Origin: Anastatus disparis
Taxonomy: Eukaryota > Arthropoda > Insecta > Hymenoptera > Eupelmidae
NCBI GenBank assembly: GCA_017163975.1
Contig: JAFFSR010000220.1
Span: 14,154,001-14,218,000, forward strand
Length of the DNA stretch: 64,000 nucleotides
Direction of reading: 5' to 3'
The notes under the pieces were generated by a model that worked only from the letters and a program-made list of their open reading frames with translations, made no database searches and was not told where the DNA came from. This document shows positions 1 to 15,000 of the stretch, in pieces; the first letter of the stretch is position 1; each line of letters opens with the position of its first letter. Both the position numbers and the translations under genes were made by a program.

Positions 1-3000
1 ATCCAGTTCAAAATGTGGCGCGTTGCATAGAAAATATTTATTTTTTAAATATATCTTGAGAAAAATGGTTTGAATAACAGCTACAAAAGATAATTAATTC
101 AAATTTAAGAATATGATATTATTTCTTTGCTATTAATACAAAATTGTAAGCTATTAAATCACTTAAACATTAGAAATAACAAAGATATATTTTCTACAAT
201 AATTTTTTGTTAAAAGAATGATCCTTAATTAATAATAAATTCAACTTATTGATTTTAAGATATTTACATTTTATTAAATTTTATCACTACGTTTTTTTTG
301 TTAATGCACTATTTGCACATATATTTCAGTATAAATTATAAAAAATTATAAAATAAAAATTAATGTGCAATCAATTATTACATCAAAAGAAGATAATATA
401 TTTAATTCTTATTAATTGATCATTTAAAACTTAATTATTTAGGGATGTAATTAAGAATATTTCAGAATTTTAATAACAAAATCACAATTGTATAATCTAT
501 AATTATGTAACATAGCAATGAGAGAATATTCTTTAAATCAATCGAATACAAAAAATATAGAATAAACGTTTTCAAAAAGTTAAGAAACAAATTTAGGTCA
601 ATCAACTGGTAAATGCACAATTTTTAAAATCCTGTTGAATGGAAGGTATCTCTAAAACTTATTACACTAATATTTCTCAATATAATTGATATCCGTATTT
701 AAAATCAACTTTAATACCAAAAATTTTGTTTTACTTTATTTAATTTTTGAATTTTTATGAAATATTTAAAAATAAAATTTCTATAATAATTCACAAAAAA
801 TATTTAATTTGATACATTTTTTACAATTCTTAATTAGTCTTATGAGAAAAGTAAAATGTGCTGGCACTCAGAAAGTTGATATTTAAATAAATAAAGAATT
901 TTTGCAAGCAAAAGATTTTTAATCGAATAAGTCTCTTTTTAGATGCATATTAATAGTTTTAAATTCACTTTTTGATGCTCATATTTTAAAATTATTTTAG
1001 TGGAAAAAGTTCTTTTTTTTTTTTAAATTTCTTTACCACTAGAGGGCACACAAGAATCTTCAGTTCAAAATGCAATAATTGACACAAGTAATCTTTGAAC
1101 AACATTATAGTTTTTAGATTATTATTATTGTATTATTTAATTGAATTTAAAAAATAAACGACTGATAGTAAAATATTTCGTTTGAAATTTTTAAAATGAT
1201 TAAATTAAGTTTAAAAATAACGTTTGAAAACATTCAAATTTGTCGAAATTGACAGAATTAAACCAAATTTTTATAAAATTTAAAATGTTTCAAAATAAAT
1301 AAAAATATATTTTTAATAAAAATTATTTCAAATGAAATATTAATGGCAACTTAATAACTAAATTAAAAGCGTTTTATATTGTGTAATTAATATTTAAAAA
1401 TTTCAATTGCTACAATTTTTCAAATTTTTAATTATTATTGATAATTGCTTTTATTTTACCCTCTTTTAAAAAAGTATTAATTAGGAATAGAAAATTATTT
1501 ATATGTTTTATACCATTATTAAGTTTAAGTATGAAAATTGAATATATTCATATTTAAGTTGAAATGCATAAGATTGATAATAATTAAAATAGTAATAACG
1601 AGTTAATTTAAAACGTTCAATAAAACTGATCACTCTGACTCGGTCCTATAATATTGAATATTTTAATTCCACTCATTATTACTATTTATACTATCGTCAA
1701 TGACAAAATTACAAAAAAAAATTGAAAACTTATCATCCTATTCAATTTTTATATTTCAAAAAATAGTATTATTTGATGATTGAATTGTAATAAACAATTT
1801 CTTCTGTAAAATTAACAAATTGATTAACTGAAAATAAATTATTACAATTAAGTAATTTCAGTAAGAGTATCATTTAAAGAACCGTTTATTTACAAAAAAC
1901 CGAAATAATATTTACAAACATTTATAAATGTTTTTAAAAACACTTGAGAGATCAGATTAAATGAACTTAGCATGATAATTAAGATAAATTTATGTTAACA
2001 TGTGTTTACATTTATATGTTTAAATATTTTAAATTAAAATCTTTAAATATTTTAATTTTGTGTACAGTATTGTTTTCAAATTCGTTTTTTTTAAAGTATT
2101 CTCATGAAAATTTTTTTACAACAAATAAGTTATATTTTTTTAAAATAAACATAGAACAAATTATTTAATACAGAATAGCTATTATAAATTATAAATAATA
2201 TAAAATATTTAAAATAGACGCACGTTACTAATGTAATCTAAAAAATGTTTATTGTTATATTATCGGTAAACCAAGACCGCCTCGGCCTCAACTAAAAAAA
2301 AATAGTCGAAACGCGCGAAATTCAATCTTTTAAAAGTAAAATCCTTATATTCAAGTGCAGATTATATATACGCGTGAAATACAAAATATAATTTGCGCAC
2401 TACTAAATTGTGCTTTACTTCAAAATTCAACGTGCCATGCACAAAAAATGAATAAAAATATTATTATTTGGTGACATTTATCATAATACTATTCTTAAAT
2501 TTTCTTATCAATTTTTATAAAATTTTATATTAACACATTTTTATTAATGTTTACTTTTGAACAGTAAACTTTTTAAGTAGAAAAAATATTTCGTAATAAA
2601 TCGAAGAATATAAGTGTTGTATTTATAGCGTATTGAAACGTGTTAGTTAAAACGAAAAAAGGCTTAATAATTAAATAGAGATCCGCAAAATTTGTAATCA
2701 TTAGTATAAGCATTTACGTGCATCTATATCTACATCAATTGCACAAATTGTTTAAATGTTAAAATTTTTGTTGTTTTACAATGTACTTATAAATTATAAA
2801 ATCGTAATTTTTTTTAAATATTTACTTTTAGTTTAAAATCATAACTCTAAAATCGCGATTACGACTCGTTAACATTCACTTTTTTTAACAAATTTGCAAA
2901 CAAAAACACGAGATAATCGTAGATCACACAATCGGAAACGTAAAAAATTAAACAAACTAACAACTGTTAAAGATGCGTCTCTTCTTTGCTACTATCTATA

Positions 3001-6000
3001 ATCTATAATACAATAAAAGCAACGTAGTTTATAATACCGCTACGTAAAACCAATCTTTGAAACAATTTATTATCCTGGCATATCTTAATTACTTATCATC
3101 TTGTAAACTCATTATATCCAATCTTTCAAGTGTTTTTTTTTTAAGTATTTATATGCATATTTCGCATGGAACTAAAAAGGTAGAGATCAAAATAATTAGA
3201 TGTTTATATTTAAAAAAGTATTTAAAAAATTTTTTTACCAACATTTTTATATAACTTATATTTTAATTATTATTACATAAATGTTTAAATAGTCACGAAA
3301 AATAATCATAAGACAGTAAAAATCTATGATTTATTGTTTGAAATTAATATTTTCTATGTAACGCGCCAAATTTCAAATTGAATATTTTAATACTAGGATT
3401 AATTCTGATTCAAGCCACTTATCGATAACACAGAGAATTGGCGTTGTTATACGTACTTCAGTTGTAAGGGACTAGGGAATTTTTACAGTGAAAAAAAGGC
3501 TATGTAAAGGTGTATGCGCAAACTTCACTTTATTTAATAAACTTGAATTCGCAAATCGCAAAGTACAATACTATAGATCGTTTTAATTATGATTAATATA
3601 ATTATGCGACTTTATTTATTTCTGTTGTAAAATACAATGCGTAAATTATCATTCATTAATTTTAAAAAATATCCAGTTATTTAATAAGTACCAGGATTTG
3701 TAAGTATTCATAAATTTATATTAATATATGAATGGTAAGTTAATTTTTTTAATAATTTGAAAATTAAATAAAAAAGTTTTAATATCTAAAATAAATTAAA
3801 TATGTGTAGCTAAAAAAATTTAATTGCGTAGTTTATTAATTATTGAAATTCAAATAATCTAAACTAAAAAGAAAAAGGCTCTTATTATGGTTTTATGTAT
3901 TATCTTTTCATATTTTCGTCGATTATTTGGGACCTGATGCACCGATTAGAAAAAACTAATGTTCACAATTTTCTAAATGCATTTAATATATAATTATATT
4001 GAACAATTATCACCCTTTTAATTAAGATAAAAGAAATATTTTCAAAAAACGAATTTAAAAAAAAATTTTTTTATAAAAAATATTTTTTGGTATCATCACA
4101 TTTCTTTTTTTTACGTATACCTTTTTTTAAATGCGAGATTCCTTTTATAATTATCTATTAATTATATAATTAATTGAAATAACGGATTCTTAATTAATTA
4201 ATCATGTATTCAAACCGATTAAATTTATAATAAAGACCAATTAATTTTCAAAACATAAAATTTTAATCAAATTGAATTTTTTTTTTAACGTCGCTATATT
4301 TATGCTATGCTATTTTTTCTATGCTAATCAGCGACGGAGCTCGTGAGTGTGTTTGTGAACAAAGCACATGTAACGTACAGTGGTGCTTGCATCAATCGGC
4401 TGCCGAGAGCGGGATTCGAACGCAATACCCCGAGATTACGAATCCAACGCTCTACCAAATGAGCCACAGACCGAATCTGTTGTAAAGCATCTGTAAGCCT
4501 CTAATTAAATAAAGTAGTAAAAGATTGCAATTTTGTAACAGCATTATTTGCTGCGCAATTGAATAACAATGCTCGTATCTTAAATTGCTTCAAATTATTT
4601 TTAATGAAAATATAAAAAAATGAACAAAATACATGTAAATTAAAAATTCAATAATTTGATATTTTTCAAAGTTTTTAATGATCATTAATATTACTAATAA
4701 AATTTTTAATCACAATCAAGGCAGACTTTAAGTACAAGTCAAGTTTTAAAGGAAATTTTGCAATCTAAAGTAAAAAAAATTTGTTATTATTATAATTATA
4801 AAATTCAATTTTGAAATGAACGATAATATTGAATTAATAATCTTAAAATTTCTATTCATCAACAGCTTTCAAAAATTTATGTTCAAATAAAAATATCTAT
4901 AATTATTATAATCAAAATTTTATTTGTAATAAAGATTACAAAATTAATTTTAAATAATAATTTTAAATAATTTTACAATTCACGGATATACTTGAATTTT
5001 AAATAGAAATATATTTTTTCAATATTCACAGTGTGCATTGTGTACTGCTACATAGTGCATGCCATTCAAAAATTTTAAAGTCTTGTTTTTGGTCAAGTAA
5101 TGTCAGATAGGTGCATCCGTCAACTCTAGCGAATTTTAATGTAATTATGAATTTGCATAAGCCTAACGGATTTAATAAAAAGATATAAAATGTTATATTT
5201 AACTAACGTAATCGATTTTAAATTTAATGAAATGACATTTATTTTGAAATACATCATCTTAAATAAATGCTTACTTTTGGCCTTAACTTTAAAAATTTCG
5301 ATATAATTTTAATTTTCGTTTATTAAAATTGTTAAAAAACTAAATTATTTTTCATTTTATAGAATATTATTTTCAAATAAATTTTATTAATTATTTAAAA
5401 AAAAAATTTTTAAATAAAAATGAACAATCATACGAAACGCGATAAGTTTATAATCAAGAGTTGAGAAGATTGTAAAAAATAGCAAGATTTATGTTGCATA
5501 TAATAAGAGGAAACTTTAGCGCGAAAGAGAATATAACTTATAAATTGAGTCTGATAATGCTGTTAGAATTTTCATTAAAAATTTATAACAAAACGGCTGC
5601 TATTTTTAGCATAACATTAAAAAACAAAAAGAAATGTTAATATTATTTTTTACTATTTTATGAAATACTGGTGTTTAGATGAGAGACCTTTAATTAGTTG
5701 AATTAAGAGAATATTATTTACTATTATTGTTCTTATCATATAAAAAAAATAGTTTTGTAAAATTAGTATTTTCTTTTTAGTTCAAGTCTTTTAGTCTGTC
5801 CAGACATAGTCCAGTTAACTTTTACGTTATTTTTTATATTATTTATTGATAAAATAAGAAATAAATTTTTAAAAATTATTACAATTTAGAGTGGAATTCT
5901 AATTTGTGCTAAATACATTTAATATAAAAGTAAAACTTTCAAAAGAAGGGAAGAAAGAATGGAAGATTTTCTTAAAGAAGCGATGAGAACATTTTTAATT

Positions 6001-8220
6001 GTTTTGAATTCATATCAATCGAAAGCATAATCAATGATATTGATAAATAAATATAAATTTTTGATTATCGATGTCAATTTTCAAAGTTTAACTAATTTTA
6101 ATTTGCGCAAATTAAAATAATAAAGATGACAAATTAAAAATCTTTTTTATAAGTTTTATATATTTATTTCATATATTCATTAATCATATATTTATTATAT
6201 TGGAGTTAGATAAAATTATTGCAATGAAAAGGTCCTCGAGTGTATTTAATTTAGATAGAATTCGCGATAATTATGACGGATGTTACTTGTTTGTTTAATT
6301 TAAAATTATAATGTTATTTTACAGTTGATATTAAAATTTTTTCTAATCAGACATTTAAATTAATATTTACTATTTAACGCGATTTTAACCATTTTCCGTT
6401 CCCTCTAAAATTATTGATAATCTAATACTGCCCGTTACACCATTATTGACAGGTGTAAATACGGTTAGCGCCGTCAACCGTATTGAATTTTCAGTGAATC
6501 TCAAACGTATATGTACGCTTCATATTATTCGTAAAAGCTGGTTAGAAATTTTAACCTTTTACTTGCGTTCAATAAATATAATATGTATATTTGAGATTTA
6601 GATAAAATTCATTACGATCTAATGGCACCATTTTTAAAATTTTAAATAAAAAATAATCAAGTCTAAAGCATTTTAAAAAAATTTTAACAAATAAAATTTA
6701 TAATAAACCATCTAATCGTAACATTGATTCCTAAAGATAGAATATGACAAATTAAATTTTATAAATTTTAATTTTATTAAAGTTATTAAAAAATGAATAA
6801 TTGAAAAATTTAATAATTAATTTATAAAAAAAGGGTATTTTAAATTATTCAAAAGTACCGCCCAACACTTGCTAATGTTACGTTTGCTGAACGGCAGTTA
6901 TAGCTGAACAAGATTTAAGTTTAATTTCTAATACGAAACAAAATTATAAATAGACAGATTTTAAATAATCTAGACAGTATCGATTCATCAAAGAAGAAAT
7001 ATGAGTAAATAAATTTTGAAGATGTGTGATTTTTAAAAAGATAATATTTTGTTGCCGTATAAGTGGTAGAGTTTTGGAAAAAATAAATTTTTATGTAATA
7101 TTTACCAAATTTGTAAATTCCTCATTTTTGATCACTAACTCTTGATCAATTAAAAGTAAATGAATATTTCGTTAATTGATTATAAGAAAAAATTTCGCCA
7201 TTAAAATCATATTTAAATAAAAGTATATACATATAGAATTGTGTATTAGAATTTTAAAAATCAAAGATATTAAATGTATTTGCTATGCGTGTATGAAATA
7301 TTTACATCTGAAAAAATGAATGATTAGAATTACGGTTCAGTTTCGTTGCATAATATGCACACGAAAATTAATCTCACGTTTTTCTTGCAATTTTTATTAG
7401 CTTTTTTCCACTTTATCTTCAATAAACTCTCAAACTTAAAAAGAACAATAAACAGCGGGAGGAAAGCTTGTTGCATGCACGGGGAAGAGTTGAGTTGTAC
7501 TTTTATTTTTTCACGCACGCGTGAAATTTTTTATGTAAAACAAATGTTAAAAAATAATAATATGTAGTAGAGTGGTTAAAAAAAATATACCTACATAGGT
7601 GGATTAATTTTTTTACACGTGTAGAACTTAAAAATAAATGCATGAAAAATCTAGTGCAAGCTTATAAAAAAAGTATACTGCATAGGCTTTATGAGAATAA
7701 GAGGCAGCTATTACGAATAGTAGCACAAAGAGGAAAGGACGATTAATCCTATAGCGTTAGAAATATGCTATTGTTTATACGCAATACATGTTTAAATATA
7801 AAAAAAAATTTTAAACAAATTGCAGAATCGTGTACTGTCATCCAAGATAAATATATTCTAAAAAATTCAGTTTTCTATATCTATGAGAAATACCTTACAA
7901 GATTTAAATACAAACGCAGTCAAGTTACACAAAAAAATTTTAAAAAGTGTTTAAAAAACTTTCTTGCGCTTTTATGCCTTTTATTTGTTTATAAGTTGTT
8001 TTGCGGGCGTTTAATGTTCACGTAAAACGGTTAATAAGGTAAAATGTTAAAAAACAAACTTTAAACAAGTATGGTACACAATTTACAATATAAATATTAA
8101 TTTAAATTATTTTTTTTCTAATTTATATTATGCGAGCTGGCTACTTATTACTTATTAATTATTATTAATTGAACCTATTAACAAAGTTGATACGTACTTT
8201 TAAAAATTAAAGGAATTTCT
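1..8220. other. A+T-rich intergenic region (no gene recognised)
   Basis: I find no exon-like stretch here. Open frames are short, low-complexity and rich in Lys, Asn, Ile and Phe, as expected from A+T-rich noncoding DNA. The only structured piece is the SINE at about 4277-4476. A GC-richer patch at 3410-3560 might be regulatory, but shows nothing I can name. The region could be plain intergenic DNA, or the long first intron of a minus-strand transcript starting near 8.3 kb. Confidence 0.6.
4277..4476 (-). mobile_element. tRNA-derived SINE, copy 1
   Basis: Read on the minus strand, the element starts with a degenerate tRNA-like head (about 4474-4396). The head has an A-box-like TGGCTCATTTGG and a B box GTTCGAATCCC, the RNA polymerase III internal promoter. 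The anticodon-loop position reads TTCGTAA, which would be a Thr(CGU) ancestor. A body of about 110 bp follows and ends in GCGACGTTAAAAAA at 4277-4296. Nearly the same sequence recurs at 37716-37915, which makes this a dispersed repeat family and not a tRNA gene. The acceptor and T stems do not pair properly. I could not find a convincing target-site duplication for this copy. Confidence 0.85.
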
Positions 8221-8229
8221 GACTAACCT

Positions 8230-8712
8230 GTTAACGTCTGTCTTTTATCCAACACATCCGTCTTGAATCGTGAGTAAACACGAAGACTCCGAATCGCAAG
8301 ATAACTTTGTAATATATAAATGAAACTGGCGCCAACGAGCCAAATGAAACTTGCGCGCGCACTAAAAAGTTTCGTCGCTATAGACTATAGAGCTGTGGTG
8401 ATTCTCCGTCACTGTTGAAAAAAAAAAAAGAAAAAAAAAAGGTAGCCTGAAGTACGCGCGCATAATCACTAAAGAAAATTCCCTAGTTCCGTTGTTATAG
8501 GTTAGAAATGCGCGTATAAGAATGTTATTATTGAATATTCATTTGTAATTGAAGTATATTCATTGAATTGTTGTTTATAACAGTATTACTGTTATATGTG
8601 CAACAATATAATTAATAAAAGAGGTTATATTTCTTATTTGTATGATATTTTATAATAAAAAATCGATCTGGCGTACGTCTATTAACGAATTCTATTATGT
8701 TTCAGAGATTGG
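8230..8712 (+). promoter_or_regulatory. Probable Nipped-B promoter and 5' UTR region
   Basis: A GC-richer patch (8320-8480) with several GCGC motifs stands out from the surrounding A+T-rich DNA upstream of Nipped-B. A strong donor-like GTGAGTAAAC lies at 8270. An acceptor-like polypyrimidine stretch ending in TTTCAG lies at 8700-8705, so a noncoding first exon spliced into the coding exon from 8706 is likely. The exact transcription start cannot be read from sequence. Confidence 0.45.
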
Positions 8713-9063
8713 TATCAGATATATAATCCACACCATGGATAAACTTCTTCAAGATCCAAGAGCATCTTCAAAGTTTGGCTGAATGGTTTTATTAATACAA
8801 CAATGGGAACCTGAAGGGATAAACTGTTTTTTTGAATCCCTGGCACATTGACCCTAGTGCTAGTGTCGTTTTAAGTTGTTTTTTTATCCGTGAACACAGT
8901 GAAGTGACAATTTTTAGTGAAAATAAACAAGACACGATAAGAACAGTGAAAAATATATAATAATGTGATAAATATTATTGTGAGTCGCTAAATAAAAGAG
9001 AAAAAATTTTCTATTAGTGTTAGTAAAAGTCATTTGGAGTTGGTAAATAGGGCAAGCAATCAG

Positions 9064-12000
9064 ATGCCAGAACAAATACAAATAAAAATGAATGGGGTAA
9101 TACCAAGTGTACCAATTACCACCCTCGCGGGAATAGCGAGTATATCTGATTTATTGCCTGAAATGCCTCTGCCAACTCCATTACCGCAGACATTAACAAA
9201 CAAATCATTATTATTCCATCCTAGAGTTGAATCCGAGGCACAAATTTTATTAAGCATGAAAGATAAAAATTTGGTACCCCAACTGATTACGTCTCTCTCT
9301 CAAACATCATCAGATAATATTGAATTAAAGGATCATTATGCTAATCTTGAGCAACCATTGGAATCTCAACAAAATCCTCCTGAATTATTAAAAGCAATTT
9401 TACAAACAAATCCACATGTATTTAAAGGACCTCAATATAATTCTCCAAGAAGTTGGCCTCAACAACAAAACCAACCAATGTCTGGTAATTACGAAAGTTT
9501 TTCGCCAACTTATTCTAATTCTTCGAGTTCAAGACAGACACCACAAGGTAGTCCGGCTCATATGGCAGTAGGAAGAACAATGTTACCAGGTGGTATTCCA
9601 CATGCACAGCATCCTAGAATGCCAGTTGCACCACAAAATCATACTGATTCTACTCAGAGTAGTCCTTTTACCGTGCCTTCACCATCGCCTCGTGCGACTG
9701 TTATTACAGAACAAACAAGGACTTCAACTACACCGCAACATATAATGGATGATACTCATTGTTTAAATAATGTTGCTGCTCAATTTAATATGCATTCGCC
9801 AGCTCATATGAGCACACCTAGCCCATTGTTACCTAACATGGGTAATGTTACTCCTCAACATCATGCAATGTCGAGTGGGATGACTCCACAACATAGTATA
9901 CATATGACACCACCATCTGATAGTGGAATGCCAATAACGCAGCATCAACCACACCAAATGCAACCACAGTATCATCATCCTATTCATCCTATTCATCAAC
10001 AAATACAGCCACAACATCAACAACCAATACCACCATCTCAACCAGCAATAAATATGCATCAACAAATGTTTGATCCTATGATGAATAGACAAATGCATCA
10101 ACCTCAGTTGCCTCAACCTATGGATATTGGTCATACGATTCATGATAATCCACAGTTTATACTTGATCAAGTTTCTGCCCTTCCTGAAATTGATATACCA
10201 ATCGGAAGTTTAGATACTAATCATAGCACTCCTATGACTTCATCTCAGCCTCATGTATTTGAAAATGTTAATCCAAGCACAAATTTGGGTAGTAACATGA
10301 TACCTTTATCTGAATCTGTACCATCATCATTACCTCAGCAACAACCACAAATACCGTTTGAACATCCTCTTCCACAAGAACAGCAGCTTCAGCATCAACA
10401 GCATCAGCATCAACAACCTCAGCACCCACAGCTACCATTGCAACAACATCATGCTCAACAACCAGAACAACAAATTGAACAATTGCAACCACAACAGGCA
10501 ATGCATATGGAACATTTACAACAACAAGAACAACTTCAACAGCACAATAATGTTGCTGACAATAAAATTTCATTAAAAGAACCAATTATTATGTTAAATA
10601 GATCTTTAGCAGATCAAGCATTAATGAAAAAACATCTTAATACAACTAATGAAAAATCTCCTGTAAGAACATCAAGAACAAGTATATCAAGTAAAGACTA
10701 TGATGAAAATAAATCTATTAAATCTGAATCTGATAGTGATGAGGAATACGGTAAAAATAATAAGTACTTCAAATCAAGAGCAAAAGAACGTCAAGCACAA
10801 AAAGAAAAAGAGAAAGCAGAAAAGAAAAAGAATCCAGATGATAAGCGTACGTCATCTGCAAGAAGAAAAAGAATACTCGATGATGATGATGAAAACGAAG
10901 ATAAAAAGGATGAATCCTTATCACCAATTAAACCAAAAATCAGAAAATTCGAAATGAAACTTGTTCCTGTATTACCAAAGCTCAGTGTAGAAGAGCTTAT
11001 GGAAACTAATACGTATCAGCGATTCAATACATTAGTAGAAACAATATTTGAAAATACAGAAGAAGCAGCTTTAGATGAAATAGAAGAAGATGGTGATGTA
11101 CCGCAAGAATTGTTAATTGCAGACCGTCATTTACAAGCATTATGTTTGGAAGCAGCTAAATTAAAGTCATTAGGAGCAATGGAATCTGTTCCTGCTGAAA
11201 AATTGGTGAGACTGTTAAATATTCTTGAGAAAAATATTAGAGATGGTGCTAGAGTTTCACCACTGGCAGATCCAGATGATGACATAGAGCAAAGTCGTAT
11301 GTGGACGCAAATAACTATGAGCAGAGTTCAACAGGCTGTTGATGCATCTCTTGTTTGTTTGCACATAATGACATCAAGTAATATGCCAAAAACAATTTAT
11401 TTGGAAGATGTTATTGATCGAATAATTCTCTTTGTTAAATTTCAACTTCAAAATACGATTTATCCCTCTTACGATCCTGTGTATAGAATAGACTCTAAAA
11501 ATAAGACTGACAATTTTAATTCTAGTGGCCGTAAAAAAAGAAATCATGCTAAGGAAGTAAGAGAGAAAAATCTTCTTATGGTTTATAGTAAATTAAATGA
11601 ACTTGTTAGTCTACTATCAGAACTACTTAATATACAAATTCTTACTGATACTAGTGTGCTTCATGCGTCAACAATGGGTGTTGCACCATTTTTTGTAGAG
11701 AATGTAAGTGATTTGCAATTGAGTGCCCTTAAACTTGTGACTATTATATTCACAAAGTATGAAAAGCACAGGAGATTATTACTTGACGATATATTAGCTT
11801 CCATTGCTCGACTTCCAAGTAGTAAAAGAAGTTTAAGAACTTATAGGCTCAGTAATGATGATTATATACAAATGCTTACTGCATTAGTATTACAATTAAT
11901 TCAGTGTGTTGTTGTATTACCTGATACTGCAACACGTAGTCAAGACAAAGTTATCGTTAAAGAAGAAGATGATAAGAAAAACATACCACTAAATAACGTC

Positions 12001-15000
12001 GATGTTGACGTACTTATATTAAGTAAATATGATGCAGCACAGAGGTTAGCATTAAATTTTCTAACAGCTTTTCTCAACAAGTGTGGCAGTAAAGGTGAAG
12101 AAATTGATTATAGGCCACTATTTGAAAATTTCATCCAAGACTTACTTGCCACAGTTAATAAACCAGAATGGCCAGCTGCTGAATTAATGCTTAGTTTATT
12201 AGGTAAACTATTAGTAGGTCATTTTTCAAACAAAGGTTCAGATATGTCGCTGAGAGTAGCATCTATAGATTATCTGGGTGTTGTTGCTGCAAGATTAAGA
12301 AAAGATGCTGTAAGTTCACATTGTAAATTAGCAACAATAGATCAAATAATTAATGACATCAAACTTGAACAAGCAAGAGATTCTGAGTACGACCGTGTTA
12401 AAGATAAAGAAATTCCAGGATTAGATTCTGAAGAAGAAAGAGTAGTATTTTTACAAAAAGTACTTCTAGATTATTTAGCTGTTAATGGTACGAAAGATTC
12501 AGCACTTGCGTATGCGCGTTATTTTTACTTAGCTCAATGGTATAAAGATTGTGCCACAGAGAAACAACAAGTTGGTCAACCAAAACACGCGCATTCACCA
12601 ATCAAAAAATCACCAAAGAAACGAGCCAGAAAGAAAGGAAGAAATCGTATAAGTGATGACGAAAGCGAGCCAGATCATGACGATGATATCGATCTAAACG
12701 AAAATGAAAACAACGAACAAAAGTATGCAGAAGTTTATAGGATAATTGAAGAAAAGAAAAAATTAATAATTAGCAAAATACGACCTTATAGCACAGGTAC
12801 AAAACCTGATATTCTACAAACATATATTGATTATAATTCAGCTGAACTTATATCTCAATATCTCGCGTCAACGAGACCATTCTCTCAAAGTTTTGATCGT
12901 TATTTACAACAAATCTTAAGAGTATTAACTGAAAGTTCAATAGCAATTAGGACGAAAGCAATGAAATGTTTAACAATGATTGTTGAAGCTGATCCAAGTG
13001 TACTAGCACGTATGGACATGCAGTTAGGTGTCAAGCACTCATTCCTTGATCATTCAACCTCTGTGAGAGAAGCTGCAGTTGATCTTGTTGGTAAATTCGT
13101 CCTCAGTCGACCTGAGTTAATTGACAAATATTACGATAAACTTCTTATGCGAATTCTTGATACTGGCGTAAGCGTAAGAAAACGAGTCATCAAAATCCTT
13201 AAAGATATATGTATGGAATTTCCAGATTATGAAAAAATACCTGAAATCTGTGTTAAAATGATTAGGCGAGTCAACGACGAGGAAGGTATAAGAAAACTTG
13301 TAATGGAAGTCTTTCAAAATATGTGGTTCACACCAGTCAGAGAACGTCCAACAGTTGATAGTAAAGCACTATTACGTAAAGTTATGAATATTACTGATGT
13401 TGTAGCAGCGTGTAAAGATATGGGACTTGAATGGTTTGAACAACTGCTGGTTAGTTTGTTTAAACCTAAAGAAGATAAAGAAGATAGTACCAAAATGGTA
13501 GTCGAACCTCCAAAAGCTTTACTTACAGCTTGTACACAAATTGTCGATTGCTTAATTGAAAATGTACTCAGGTTAGAAGAAACGAATCTTAATAATGATT
13601 TAGATGACAATCAAGGTGATAATAAAGAAAAACGTGGTTCTTCACAAAGGCTCGTCGCTTGTTTAACAACGCTTTATCTTTTTGCTAAAATAAGACCGCA
13701 ATTATTAGTCAATCATGCAATTACGTTGCAACCTTATTTGAGTTTGAAATGTCAAACTCAAGGAGATTATCAAATAATAAGCAGTGTCGCGCATACACTT
13801 GAACTTGTTGTACCACTTATGGAACATCCAAGTGAAACTTTCTTAGCTCAACTTGAAGAAGATTCGGTAAAACTTATTCTTCAACACGATAGATCTGTCG
13901 TAGCAAGTTGTCTTTCTTGTTTAGGCTCGATCGTCAATAACGTTACGAGAAATTTCAAATTAATAAGAGACTGTTTCAATAAATATTATGGTTCTATGAC
14001 CACGTATAAATCGTGTTTGGAAAAAGATCCAAACAATCCTGCGCTTGAACGGTGCAAACCGTTCTTTCGTCGAGCTCTTTTTACAGTTGGTTTATTACTA
14101 AGGCATTTCGATTTTACAGACCCACAAGTAATCGAAGGTTTGCCAGATAATATTAAAGACCAAGTTTTTGAAACATTGACATATTTTGTCAATCAAGAAA
14201 ATGATACGAGAGAATTTACTTTATCAGCTATTGGTTCACTTTGTATCAGGCATTATGAATTCATGATGCTACCACAACTTGAAGAATTATATCGTCATCT
14301 TTTAACATCTGATTTTGCACCTGTACAAATGAGAATACAAGTATTAAATAACATTGAACTTTATTTAGCTGAAGAAGAAAAACGAATGATTAAACAAGAT
14401 CTTGAATGGGCAAAAATGTCAAAACAAGAAAATTTAAAAGAAATGGGTGATGTATCATCAGGTATGGCGAGCGCAGTTATTCAACGCTATCTCAATCAAA
14501 TACTCGAATCCTTTTTACATGCGAATATAAACATAAGGCATGCAGCACTTAAAGTTATTCAATTAATCTTAGCACAAGGTTTAGTACATCCGGTATCAGT
14601 TGTACCTTATCTTATTTGTATGAGTACGGATATGGAGAAAATGGTCAGTCATAGTGCTGACAAACAATTACAAGATATTGAAAAGAAATATCCAGGATTT
14701 GTACATATGAAAGCTCAGATGGGTATTAAACTGAGTTTTCGATTACAAAAGATTTTACAAAAAGATCCATTAATAGTTAGAGGGATGAGAATAAAAGAAG
14801 GTGAATATCCATCTGCACTTAATGGCTTCCTTTATACAATATTAAGAAATACAAAACAACAACGTAGAGCCATTGTACAATCATTCCTTAAACAATTTGA
14901 TGAAAGTGCAAAGACAAGTTTGTCGCAAATGCTTTATCTTGCTGATAATCTTGCGTATTTCTCATATCAAGTGCAAGATGAGCCACTCTTCATCATTCAT

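Noticed and set aside
3410..3560. Relation between the 3.4-kb patch and 8.4-8.5 kb (shared CTAGGGAATTTT in inverted orientation)
   Set aside because: The match is only about 15 bases, with no extended alignment by eye. Too short to claim a repeat.
4396..4474. Functional tRNA-Thr(CGU) gene on the minus strand
   Set aside because: Internal A and B boxes are present, but the anticodon, T and acceptor stems do not pair. The sequence is embedded in a repeated SINE also found at 37.8 kb.
3057..8025. Short open frames in the left A+T-rich region
   Set aside because: Composition is biased to Lys, Phe, Ile and Asn, with no motif, splice context or recognisable similarity. They are consistent with chance.
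9829..10585. Minus-strand open frames across the Gln/His-rich part of Nipped-B
   Set aside because: They are antisense shadows of CAA/CAT/CCA codon repeats, with Met/Leu/Trp or Val-rich nonsense composition.
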